Assembly (NCBI RefSeq): GCF_000296505.1
Contig: NZ_JH815208.1
Location: 51,157-115,156, forward strand
Reading direction: 5' to 3'
From: Schaalia turicensis ACS-279-V-Col4
GTDB taxonomy: Bacteria; Actinomycetota; Actinomycetes; Actinomycetales; Actinomycetaceae
DNA: 64,000 bases
A model generated the notes under the pieces. It was not told where the DNA came from, did not search any database, and was given only the letters and a program-made list of their open reading frames with translations. Shown here piece after piece: positions 26,053 through 33,663 of the stretch; positions within the stretch are counted from its first letter, which is position 1, and each line of letters opens with the position of its first letter. The translations under genes were made by a program, and so were the position numbers.

Positions 26053-26901
26053 TTAGAACTCTTCGTAGAAAGCGGGGTCTTGGTTCGCACTGCGACCATC
26101 GGGGCGTGCAAGAGTGGCAATACGCGCCATCTGGTCTTCGCTAAGCTCGAAGTCGAATACGTCGAGATTTTCCGCCTGACGTTCTTTACTTGCTGACTTC
26201 GGAATCGGAAGAGTACCACGCTGGAGGTGCCAGCGAATGACAACCTGCGCGGGAGACTTACCGGTCTCGTGACCGATCTGAGTGAGAACAGGCTCATCGA
26301 CAACGTGCAGTTTTCGAGCCAGCGGACTCCACGACATTGTCTGAACACCAAGATTGCGGTGGGCTTCAAGGCTTTCGGCCTGCGGGAAGTACGGATGAAG
26401 CTCGATCTGATTGACAGCGGGAACAACCCCGACTTCGTCGCGCAGGCGCTCAATGTGTTCGGGCAGAAAGTTCGAAACGCCAACCGATCGAATCAAGCCC
26501 TTCTTCTGCAGGTCAACAAGCGCTTGGAAGGCTTCAACGTAGAGCCCCTGACGCGGGTTCGGCCAGTGAATCAGGTAGAGATCCCAGTAGTCCAAACCGG
26601 CACTGAACAGGGATTCTTCAACCGTGTCAACGGCTTGTTCGTAGCGGTGATGGCGACCAGGAAGCTTTGAGACTAGGCGCAGGTCCTCGCGTGGAACGCC
26701 ACAAGTGCGGACCGCTTGGCCCAGAGCCCCCTCGTTTTCGTAGTTGAACGCAGAGTCCAGCAGACGGTATCCGGCATGAATCGCGTTCACCATTGATTCG
26801 ACGCCGGCGTGACCACGCAAATTGTACGTGCCCAAGCCGATCAGGGGAATTGTGGTGCCGTCGTTCAGGGCGTAGGTGTCTAAATGCTTCATTGCAGACA
26901 T
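26053..26901 (-). CDS. Aldo/keto reductase (AKR5-like)
   Basis: A 282-residue NADPH-dependent aldo/keto reductase. The catalytic tetrad is visible: Asp and Tyr in LLDSAFNYENEGALG, Lys in LVSKLPG, His in YLIHWPNP. The cofactor end is IPKSASKERQAENLDVFDF. The second reductase of this window (41718-42563) is a paralog. I chose the first of two Met (MSAMKHLDTYAL); TATGCT ends six bases before it, so a leaderless mRNA is likely. It diverges from the M18 aminopeptidase with only 32 bp between start codons. Confidence 0.92.
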   Translation of the reverse strand: MSAMKHLDTYALNDGTTIPLIGLGTYNLRGHAGVESMVNAIHAGYRLLDSAFNYENEGALGQAVRTCGVPREDLRLVSKLPGRHHRYEQAVDTVEESLFSAGLDYWDLYLIHWPNPRQGLYVEAFQALVDLQKKGLIRSVGVSNFLPEHIERLRDEVGVVPAVNQIELHPYFPQAESLEAHRNLGVQTMSWSPLARKLHVVDEPVLTQIGHETGKSPAQVVIRWHLQRGTLPIPKSASKERQAENLDVFDFELSEDQMARIATLARPDGRSANQDPAFYEEF

Positions 26902-26907
26902 ACCCTC

Positions 26908-26913
26908 AGCATA
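26908..26913 (-). promoter_or_regulatory. Putative -10 box for a leaderless transcript (aldo/keto reductase)
   Basis: TATGCT on the minus strand, six-base gap to the ATG. Its -35 region would overlap the start of the divergent aminopeptidase gene. Confidence 0.5.
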
Positions 26914-26921
26914 GTCGGGCT

Positions 26922-26927
26922 TACGAT
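26922..26927 (+). promoter_or_regulatory. Putative -10 box for a leaderless transcript (M18 aminopeptidase)
   Basis: TACGAT, six-base gap to the ATG. It lies 8 bp from the opposing -10 box. Confidence 0.55.
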
Positions 26928-26933
26928 TAACCC

Positions 26934-28235
26934 ATGGGCTACTTCGATTACTCTGAGACTGACGTACATACGATCGACTATCAGCACTTCCTGCTTGACT
27001 CCCCTTCCCCATATCACGCCGCCGACTTGGTGGCGCAACGCCTGGTGGATGCAGGTTTCACTCGCCAGGACGAAACTGAGCCGTGGAACGCGAGTCCCGG
27101 CGGACACGTCATGGTTCGCGGTGGCGCCGTCGCAGCGTGGGTCGTTCCGACTTCTGTCACTGAGCAGACCGGCTTCCGTATTGTTGGTGCGCACACCGAT
27201 TCCCCTGTTTTCCACGTGAAGCCGTCGCTGACATCGTCGACCGCAGATGGTTGGGGTCAGATTGACGTCGAGGTCTACGGTGGCATGATGTGGAATTCGT
27301 GGCTTGACCGCGAGCTTGCTGTTGCCGGCCGATTGATGATGAAGGACGGTCGCCAAGTTCTGGTGCGCACCGGCGCACTGGCACGTATCCCACAGCTGGC
27401 AATTCACTTGGATCGTGGCGTGAACCCGGAAGGGCTGAAGCTCGATCCGCAGAAGCACCTGCACCCAGTGTGGACCGTCGATAACTCGGAAGCGAACTTC
27501 ATGGCTGAGGTCGCGAAGTACGCCGGCGTGAATGTCAAGGACATCGTGTCACATGATTTGATCCTGATTCCTCAGCAAGGCCCTGCCACTTTTGGCGAGT
27601 CCGGCCAGTTCTTCGCTGCGGGTCAGCAGGACAATCTTTCCTCCGTTCACGCCGCTCTGACTGCATTTGAGCGCCTGACGAAGGCTGGGACTCCCACCGA
27701 TGGTGACGTTCGAATTTTTATGTGCTTCAACCACGAGGAAATTGGTTCCGCAACCCGCGAAGGTGCTGCCGGCCCGATTTTGCAGACCGTTCTGGAGCGT
27801 ACCGCCTACGCTCTGAATCGCGACGCCGACGGGGTTGCGCGCATGTTTGCCGCTTCGTCGTGCATCAGCGCGGACGCCGCCCACTCAGTACACCCCAACT
27901 ACGCGGAGTATCACGACCCGGCAACTCATCCGGTGATGGGACGAGGCCCGGTCTTGAAGATCAACGCCAACCAGCGCTATGCGACCGACGGAGAAGGTAT
28001 TGCCCTGTGGCACCGCGCGTGCGCTGCTGCGGGCGTGCCATCTCAGGACTTCGTGTCGAATAACGCGATGCCGTGCGGATCCACGATTGGCCCGATCACG
28101 GCGACTCGCCTGGGCATTCTGACGGTGGATGTGGGCGTCGGCCTCCTGTCGATGCACTCGGCTCGCGAAATGAGCCACGTCAACGACCTGATTGGTATGT
28201 CGAAGGCGCTCGAGGCCTACTGGCTGGGCGCCTGA
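26934..28235 (+). CDS. apeB: M18 family aminopeptidase
   Basis: A 433-residue zinc metallopeptidase of the M18 (aspartyl aminopeptidase-like) family, which removes N-terminal residues from peptides. Zinc ligands: His in IVGAHTDSP with the following Asp, Glu-Glu of CFNHEEIGS, Asp of SCISADAAHSVHP, and the C-terminal His of LLSMHSAREM. Length is typical. Probably cytosolic and dodecameric as in the family. The gene symbol is used loosely for bacterial M18 enzymes. A very strong terminator follows. Confidence 0.93.
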   Translation: MGYFDYSETDVHTIDYQHFLLDSPSPYHAADLVAQRLVDAGFTRQDETEPWNASPGGHVMVRGGAVAAWVVPTSVTEQTGFRIVGAHTDSPVFHVKPSLTSSTADGWGQIDVEVYGGMMWNSWLDRELAVAGRLMMKDGRQVLVRTGALARIPQLAIHLDRGVNPEGLKLDPQKHLHPVWTVDNSEANFMAEVAKYAGVNVKDIVSHDLILIPQQGPATFGESGQFFAAGQQDNLSSVHAALTAFERLTKAGTPTDGDVRIFMCFNHEEIGSATREGAAGPILQTVLERTAYALNRDADGVARMFAASSCISADAAHSVHPNYAEYHDPATHPVMGRGPVLKINANQRYATDGEGIALWHRACAAAGVPSQDFVSNNAMPCGSTIGPITATRLGILTVDVGVGLLSMHSAREMSHVNDLIGMSKALEAYWLGA

Positions 28236-28244
28236 CGTACTCAG

Positions 28245-28287
28245 ACTCATTGGTGCCCCGCGGACGATCCGCGGGGCACCAATGAGT
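28245..28287. terminator. Terminator hairpin after the M18 aminopeptidase gene
   Basis: Perfect 20-bp inverted repeat (actcattggtgccccgcgga and its complement) with a 3-base loop, starting 10 bp after the stop codon. Confidence 0.8.
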
Positions 28288-28573
28288 AGTTCTGCATAAT
28301 CCCCCTAGGCAAAGGTTCTCACGATCAGAAGCTGGTGAGCTCAGTCCTCGAAGGAAACAACGGCGGAACGGCCTGACCACCAAGGACACCGGTGTTGGAA
28401 GAAGAAACGGTGTATGCAATTGCGTGTGGTGTGTTCATGAGTCCATCTGACGACGGGAATTGGAGTCTCGCACGCTGAATCTCGCACCGTGTGGGGTACT
28501 CATACCGCACACCCAACATCCGTTCAGCTCATGCAATGGCCACCAATGGCGGTGGCGGTGGAGCACGTCGGTG
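28288..28573. other. Intergenic stretch, possible gene remnant
   Basis: The minus strand holds a 64-codon open frame (28325-28519) ending SSSNTGVLGGQAVPPLFPSR that reads like a protein C-terminus but has no ribosome-binding site or family. It may be a remnant. Nothing else is seen. Confidence 0.3.
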
Positions 28574-30142
28574 TTAGATCGACCAGATGAACGGAACCAA
28601 CAGGATCTTCACGACGATGGAGAAAGCAAACAGGCTCGCGTAGGCGGCCTCGATGCGTTCATCGGGAACGCGGGCGTCCGCGGCCTGCAAGACTGCCGGT
28701 TGCCCCAGGAAACCTGCGACTCCACCGGCGCTACGAGGCGCGGACAGACCGGCAAATCGACCGGCAAGAGCCTGAGCCACGCAGCAGACCACTACCAATA
28801 TCACAGCGAGCAGCGCCGCCTTCGGACCATCGGGGCTGGTCAGAAGCGAAGCGAGTTCTGGCCCTGCATTCAAGCCGAGACCAGCAAGGAAAAGAAGCAA
28901 GCCGATCTGACGGATCGTAATATTCGCCGAGGTGGGAAGTGTCCATACCAGCGGCCCGGTGCGACGCAGGGCACCCAGCAACATGCCAACGATCAGCGGG
29001 CCGGCAGCAGAGCCAAGAGTGAACGAGGCCCCCGATGGCATCGGGAACGGAATCGCGCCGAGCAACATGCCCAGCACCAGACCGATACCGAACGCCATTG
29101 CGTCGACTTCCGCAACGCGCTTTTCGGAGTCTCCGAAGAAGGACTGGATTTCATCAAGCTCATCTGTCGGGACAACGACGGCGACGTGATCGCCGAGTTG
29201 CAGATCTAGGTCGTCTCGGGCAAGCAAGTCAAGGTCGCCTCGGCGGACGCGCGTGACAACAGCGCCGAAACGTGTGGCTACATTGAGCGCAGAAATCGGC
29301 TGGCCGGCAACTTCGGGGTTCGAGACAAGGATGCGCTCAAATGCGACATCCGAGCGGTCATCTTCAAGGTGGTGCTCGACGGGTTCGCCGATTTGATACG
29401 CGGCTTCTTCAATCTTTGCCGGGTCGCCCACAACCAGCACGAGATCCCCCTCGTACAGGTCCTCACCGGGAACGACAACGCGGGTTTCGCCTTTGCGACG
29501 CAGGTAGGACATGCGAACCTGCTGGTCACGCCACAAGGTTACGTGACGGGTGTTGATGCGTTTGGCAACGCGAACAGTCATCGTTTCCAAGGACTGACCG
29601 GCCAGTGAGGGGGTGTCTTTTTCGCCCACCCATTTGCGGGTGACGGTCATGGTAACAACGATGATCCCGATGATGACGCCGATCGGGTATCCGAAGGCGT
29701 AACCGACTGCGGCTTGCGGGTCGCCGGTGACGCGAGTGGCCGCGTCTAGGGCAGGAGCAGCGGTCAGAGCACCGGTGAATAGGCCGAGTGTCAGCCCCTT
29801 GGGAAGCTGAAGCAGACCGCCGCCGATGAACGCGGTAATTGCGCCGATGACGCAGACTACGGCACAGCTTCCAAGAAGCGCCGTCTGTTTTCGAATGTCT
29901 TTAAAGAACACTGCGCCCGACGAGATGCCGACCGTATAGACGAAGAATGCTAGGCCGATCTGTTGGACGATTTCCATGCCTTCGCCGACTTCGGGGTTCC
30001 ACGCGGAGGCTGCGAGGCCGACGAAGAGTGCCCCGGCTGCGCCGAAACGAAGTGGACCAAAGCGGATTGCGCCGAGCGCAGCACCCACTCCAACAACCAG
30101 GAAGAGGGTAAGAAGGTGGTTCGCAATCAGCAGGGAGGCCAT
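28574..30142 (-). CDS. Aspartate:alanine exchanger-type transporter with two TrkA-C domains
   Basis: A 522-residue transporter of the AspT/YidE/YbjL family: two AspT membrane repeats of about five helices each (residues 8-175 and 365-520) around a cytoplasmic region of two TrkA-C (RCK_C) domains (about 195-350, with VRVAKRINTRHVTLW... and LNVATRFGAVVTRVRRGDL). AspT itself swaps aspartate and alanine, but most relatives have no known substrate. The ATG has TAGGGT six bases upstream and no Shine-Dalgarno site. The gene follows a TetR regulator gene on the same strand, from which it seems separately transcribed. Confidence 0.9.
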   Translation of the reverse strand: MASLLIANHLLTLFLVVGVGAALGAIRFGPLRFGAAGALFVGLAASAWNPEVGEGMEIVQQIGLAFFVYTVGISSGAVFFKDIRKQTALLGSCAVVCVIGAITAFIGGGLLQLPKGLTLGLFTGALTAAPALDAATRVTGDPQAAVGYAFGYPIGVIIGIIVVTMTVTRKWVGEKDTPSLAGQSLETMTVRVAKRINTRHVTLWRDQQVRMSYLRRKGETRVVVPGEDLYEGDLVLVVGDPAKIEEAAYQIGEPVEHHLEDDRSDVAFERILVSNPEVAGQPISALNVATRFGAVVTRVRRGDLDLLARDDLDLQLGDHVAVVVPTDELDEIQSFFGDSEKRVAEVDAMAFGIGLVLGMLLGAIPFPMPSGASFTLGSAAGPLIVGMLLGALRRTGPLVWTLPTSANITIRQIGLLLFLAGLGLNAGPELASLLTSPDGPKAALLAVILVVVCCVAQALAGRFAGLSAPRSAGGVAGFLGQPAVLQAADARVPDERIEAAYASLFAFSIVVKILLVPFIWSI

Positions 30143-30148
30143 GCTTCA

Positions 30149-30154
30149 ACCCTA
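30149..30154 (-). promoter_or_regulatory. Putative -10 box for a leaderless transcript (AspT-type gene)
   Basis: TAGGGT on the minus strand, six-base gap to the ATG; it lies in the 13-bp gap before, and partly at the end of, the TetR gene. Confidence 0.45.
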
Positions 30155-30155
30155 G

Positions 30156-30863
30156 TCAGGCTCCATTTTCAGTTCCATCTTCTGTGCGTGGAACTGCCCA
30201 CGTTGGGGTGAGCCCGGCGTTAGTTGCGTCCCAATTATCACCCTGGGAGGAAATCAGTCGCGACGAGGCGAAAATAAGCCCCTCGATCATTTGGGCGAGC
30301 ATCCGCTTATTCGTACCACCGCCCATTGAGGGCGCAAACGACTCCAGATAGAAGGTGGTCAGGATTCGCGAGATCACTCCTGGCTCGAAAATCGATTGGC
30401 GTCCCATTCGGGCGAGCACGCCGCGGACGATTCTTCCGACTGCTGCTTCGAGCTGTTCACGTTCAGTGACGGGGAATGCATCATCGCTAGCGATAAGTTC
30501 GGGATGACGCATCATGTAGAGGTTGTATTCGCAGGTCAGAACGTACATTGTTCGCCCCTGCGCCGAAAAACTGTCAAGGACTGCCATGATGGTGCCAACG
30601 TCGGGTTCGCCTTCGATACCCGCGAGCGCCGCTTCGATTTCATCGACGATTGTGTGGGCGCGTTGGACGAGGACATCCTTCAATACTTCATCCATTGACG
30701 AGTAGTTGGAATAGAAGGCGCCTCGGGTAAAACCCGCTGCTTTGACGACGTCATCAATTTTTACGCCGGAGAATCCTTTTTCTACGAAGACGTCTGCGGC
30801 AGCGTCGAGAAGGCGGGCGCGGGTGTTGACGCGATTGCGTACGTCGCGGGTTTTGCTGCTCAC
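30156..30863 (-). CDS. TetR/AcrR family regulator of the MMPL/YhgE exporter
   Basis: A 235-residue TetR repressor. The helix-turn-helix is at residues 15-62 (LLDAAADVFVEKGFSGVKID, VVKAAGFTRGAFYSNYSSMDE); the C-terminal ligand domain is helical and of unknown specificity. The start is GTG behind GGAGGGGCA. It is divergent from the mmpL-yhgE operon, with an imperfect inverted repeat between them, so it most likely represses that operon and itself. Confidence 0.92.
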   Translation of the reverse strand: MSSKTRDVRNRVNTRARLLDAAADVFVEKGFSGVKIDDVVKAAGFTRGAFYSNYSSMDEVLKDVLVQRAHTIVDEIEAALAGIEGEPDVGTIMAVLDSFSAQGRTMYVLTCEYNLYMMRHPELIASDDAFPVTEREQLEAAVGRIVRGVLARMGRQSIFEPGVISRILTTFYLESFAPSMGGGTNKRMLAQMIEGLIFASSRLISSQGDNWDATNAGLTPTWAVPRTEDGTENGA

Positions 30864-30912
30864 TGCCCCTCCTTCGAGGACTGAAAATATCTATAGGATC
30901 ACCCTAATCGAA

Positions 30913-30955
30913 GTTTCAATACATTTGTGAATCGGATACGCTTTTGTATCGAAAC
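30913..30955. promoter_or_regulatory. Inverted repeat between tetR and mmpL, candidate operator
   Basis: gtttcaataca and tgtatcgaaac are inverted copies with one mismatch, separated by 21 bp; two helical turns apart, centred in the divergent promoter region. Confidence 0.55.
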
Positions 30956-30984
30956 ATTGATGCGATTCATCGAAAGGACCAAAC

Positions 30985-33663
30985 GTGTCCTCCCTTCTTC
31001 ACCGCGTAGGCCGCTGGTGCGCAGACCATGCGAAGCGGACGCTTGCCATCTGGGCAGCTCTTCTTACTGTGCTCGCTATTGCCGTTGGATTACTCGGCAT
31101 TAATCTGTCGGGCGCTTTCAAGATCGCCGAAGCTGAGTCGATGACCGGCTTGGAGATCCTGGCCGAGCGACTCCCCCAGGCTGCGGGCACATCCGAACAG
31201 GTACTTTTCACCGCGTCGGACTCGAATATCACCGCTCACAAGAAAGCAATCGATGAGTTCGTCGACAAGGCCGGCGATATCGACGGTGTCGCGCTGGTCT
31301 CCGACCCGTTTGATTCTGAGCGTTCCACGATCACCGACAACGGGAAGAACGCGCTTGTTCAGATTCAAGCAGACACGTCGGTGGGGTCGCTCGCGGGCGG
31401 TGAAAATGCGAAGGCTCACGACGTTTCAGCCGCCCTTGATGAATTAGCATCATCCGTCCACGATTCCGATTCCGCGCTTACGGTCCAGCTGGGAGGCAAT
31501 ATCGGCAAGACGGTCGATATTGCCTTATCCGCGACCGAACTGGTCGGCGTTTTGATCGCAGCGATCGTCCTGCTCGTCACCTTCGGGTCACTACTGACCG
31601 CGGGCGCACCGATCCTTTCAGCGTTCATCGGTGTGGGTGTCGGCATGGCCTCGCTTCTTGTTGGCGCAACGTTTATTCAGATCAATTCGGTGACCCCGGT
31701 CCTCGCGGTCATGATCGGTTTGGCTGTGGGCATTGACTACGCGCTATTCATCATTTCGCGCGCTCGCGAGTATCTCGCCAAAGGGATCGAGGCTCACGAG
31801 GCCGCGGCTCGCGCAAACGCGACCGCGGGGTCGGCAGTGGTGTTCGCTGGTGGCACGGTGATCGTTGCACTTACTGGCTTGGGTGTTGCTGGTATCCCGT
31901 TCTTGACGGTGATGGGCGTCTCCTCAGCGATTGTTGTTGGCATTGCGGTTCTGGTTGCTTTGACCGCTGTTCCGGCTCTGCTTGCTCTTCTTGGCCAGCG
32001 CGCAACTCCAAAGAAGCGCACCCGTAAGGCCGTAGCGAACAATAGTAAGCCCGCAAAGAAGCACCGTTCCTTTGCTGCACGTTGGATCGACACAATCACG
32101 AAGATTCCCGCTTTGACGGTCCTTGTCGTCATTACGATTCTTGGTATCGCAACGATTCCAGCAACCGGTATGCGCTTAGGGCTCACTGACAACGGATACG
32201 AAGCCAAAGATACGCAGTTGCGTCAGACCTACGATGCGATCACACAAGCCTACGGTGACGGATACAACTCCCCCATTGTTGTCATCGCGGATATTTCCCA
32301 AACGGCTCAGCCACTCGAAGTGACGGACGCTCTCGCCGATCGCCTCTCGTCCCTAGACGGCGTCGACCGAATCGCACTGGCAACACCGAACCAGGATGCA
32401 ACGATCGCATTCGTCCAGATCCTTCCGGAAAAGGGCCAGACCGATCCGAAAACTCACGCGCTTGTTCGAACCATTCGCGATGACGCATCCCAGATTGAAA
32501 CCGACCTTGGGATCCGTGACATCATGGTGACGGGCCAAACCGCAGTCGCCATCGACATTGCCAGCCAACTCAATGCCGCGCTTGTTCCCTTCGGCATTGT
32601 TGTTGTCGGGCTCTCGATCATTCTGCTGATGATTGTCTTCCGCTCAATCGCTGTCCCACTGACAGCAACTCTCGGCTATCTGCTGAGCCTCGGCACAGCA
32701 TTCGGCGCAGTCGGCCTTGTCTTCGGATGGGGCTACTTCGCTGACTTCATCCACGTGACCAAAGTGGGCGTCGTCATCTCGTTCCTCCCCGTGATCGTCA
32801 TGGGTGTCCTCTTCGGCTTAGCAATGGACTACGAGGTTTTCCTTGTCTCGCGTATGCGTGAAGAATGGATCCACTCCCGCGACGCCAAGCGAGCTGTTCG
32901 ACGCGGCTTCATCGGATCATCCACGGTCGTCACAGCAGCGGCCGTCATCATGACCGGCGTCTTCGCGGCGTTCATCCCACACGGGAACGTCTACATCAAG
33001 CCCATCGCTGTCGCCCTGACCGCCGGCATCGCAACAGACGCTTTCGTCGTACGCATGACCCTGATCCCCGCACTCATGGCGCTCCTCGGCAAGCGCGCAT
33101 GGTGGATGCCCGCATGGCTTGACCGCATGCTCCCCGTTGTCGACGTCGAAGGCGAGGGGCTTGCCCGCTCGCTCGAACACGCCGACTGGGTAAAAGCACA
33201 CGGCGAATCCTCCCTCAGGATGGAAGGAGTTCGCGTCCAAGAAGGAAGCGACGTCGTATTCAGCGGATTCACCCTTGTTTTGAAACCCGGAGAACTCGGC
33301 ATCGTCAGAAGCGACGACACCCTAGCGCGTCACGCGCTCGCAACCATCATCAGCGCACGTCTTCGTCCAACACGGGGAATCATCGTCGTCGGCGATCGCG
33401 TCCTCCCAGACGGGACCGCATTCGTCCAACGTCAAACCCTTTCACTGCATAACCACGATGACGCTGTTCCTACACACACCAGGATCGTGATCGTTGACGA
33501 TCCGGGAACCAGGCGGTGGAAACGTATCGACGAATTGATCGCCGCAGGTAAGACCGTGGTTGTCACCGGCAAGCGCGGCCTCGTCGTCCCTGAAAATCTC
33601 ACCCCAGCAGCCGACGTTGAACTGGGTGCGAGCACCACCACCTCAAAGGAGAATGTTCGATGA
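30985..33663 (+). CDS. MMPL family transporter with C-terminal degenerate ABC-ATPase-like domain
   Basis: An 892-residue protein. Residues 1-715 are a full MMPL/RND exporter: two sets of six helices with external loops (the first after helix 1, the second near 395-535), VGIDYALFIISRAREYL and AMDYEVFLVSRMREEW. Residues about 743-870 look like an ABC ATPase lacking its active site: RMEGVRVQEGSDVVFSGFTL, KPGELGIVRSDDTLARHALA where Walker A should be, LRPTRGIIVVGDRVLP, and RIVIVDDPG at Walker B, without Q-loop or LSGGQ. GTG start with AAAGGA. The last four bases overlap yhgE. Substrate is unknown; relatives export lipids or surface polymers. Confidence 0.88.
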   Translation: MSSLLHRVGRWCADHAKRTLAIWAALLTVLAIAVGLLGINLSGAFKIAEAESMTGLEILAERLPQAAGTSEQVLFTASDSNITAHKKAIDEFVDKAGDIDGVALVSDPFDSERSTITDNGKNALVQIQADTSVGSLAGGENAKAHDVSAALDELASSVHDSDSALTVQLGGNIGKTVDIALSATELVGVLIAAIVLLVTFGSLLTAGAPILSAFIGVGVGMASLLVGATFIQINSVTPVLAVMIGLAVGIDYALFIISRAREYLAKGIEAHEAAARANATAGSAVVFAGGTVIVALTGLGVAGIPFLTVMGVSSAIVVGIAVLVALTAVPALLALLGQRATPKKRTRKAVANNSKPAKKHRSFAARWIDTITKIPALTVLVVITILGIATIPATGMRLGLTDNGYEAKDTQLRQTYDAITQAYGDGYNSPIVVIADISQTAQPLEVTDALADRLSSLDGVDRIALATPNQDATIAFVQILPEKGQTDPKTHALVRTIRDDASQIETDLGIRDIMVTGQTAVAIDIASQLNAALVPFGIVVVGLSIILLMIVFRSIAVPLTATLGYLLSLGTAFGAVGLVFGWGYFADFIHVTKVGVVISFLPVIVMGVLFGLAMDYEVFLVSRMREEWIHSRDAKRAVRRGFIGSSTVVTAAAVIMTGVFAAFIPHGNVYIKPIAVALTAGIATDAFVVRMTLIPALMALLGKRAWWMPAWLDRMLPVVDVEGEGLARSLEHADWVKAHGESSLRMEGVRVQEGSDVVFSGFTLVLKPGELGIVRSDDTLARHALATIISARLRPTRGIIVVGDRVLPDGTAFVQRQTLSLHNHDDAVPTHTRIVIVDDPGTRRWKRIDELIAAGKTVVVTGKRGLVVPENLTPAADVELGASTTTSKENVR

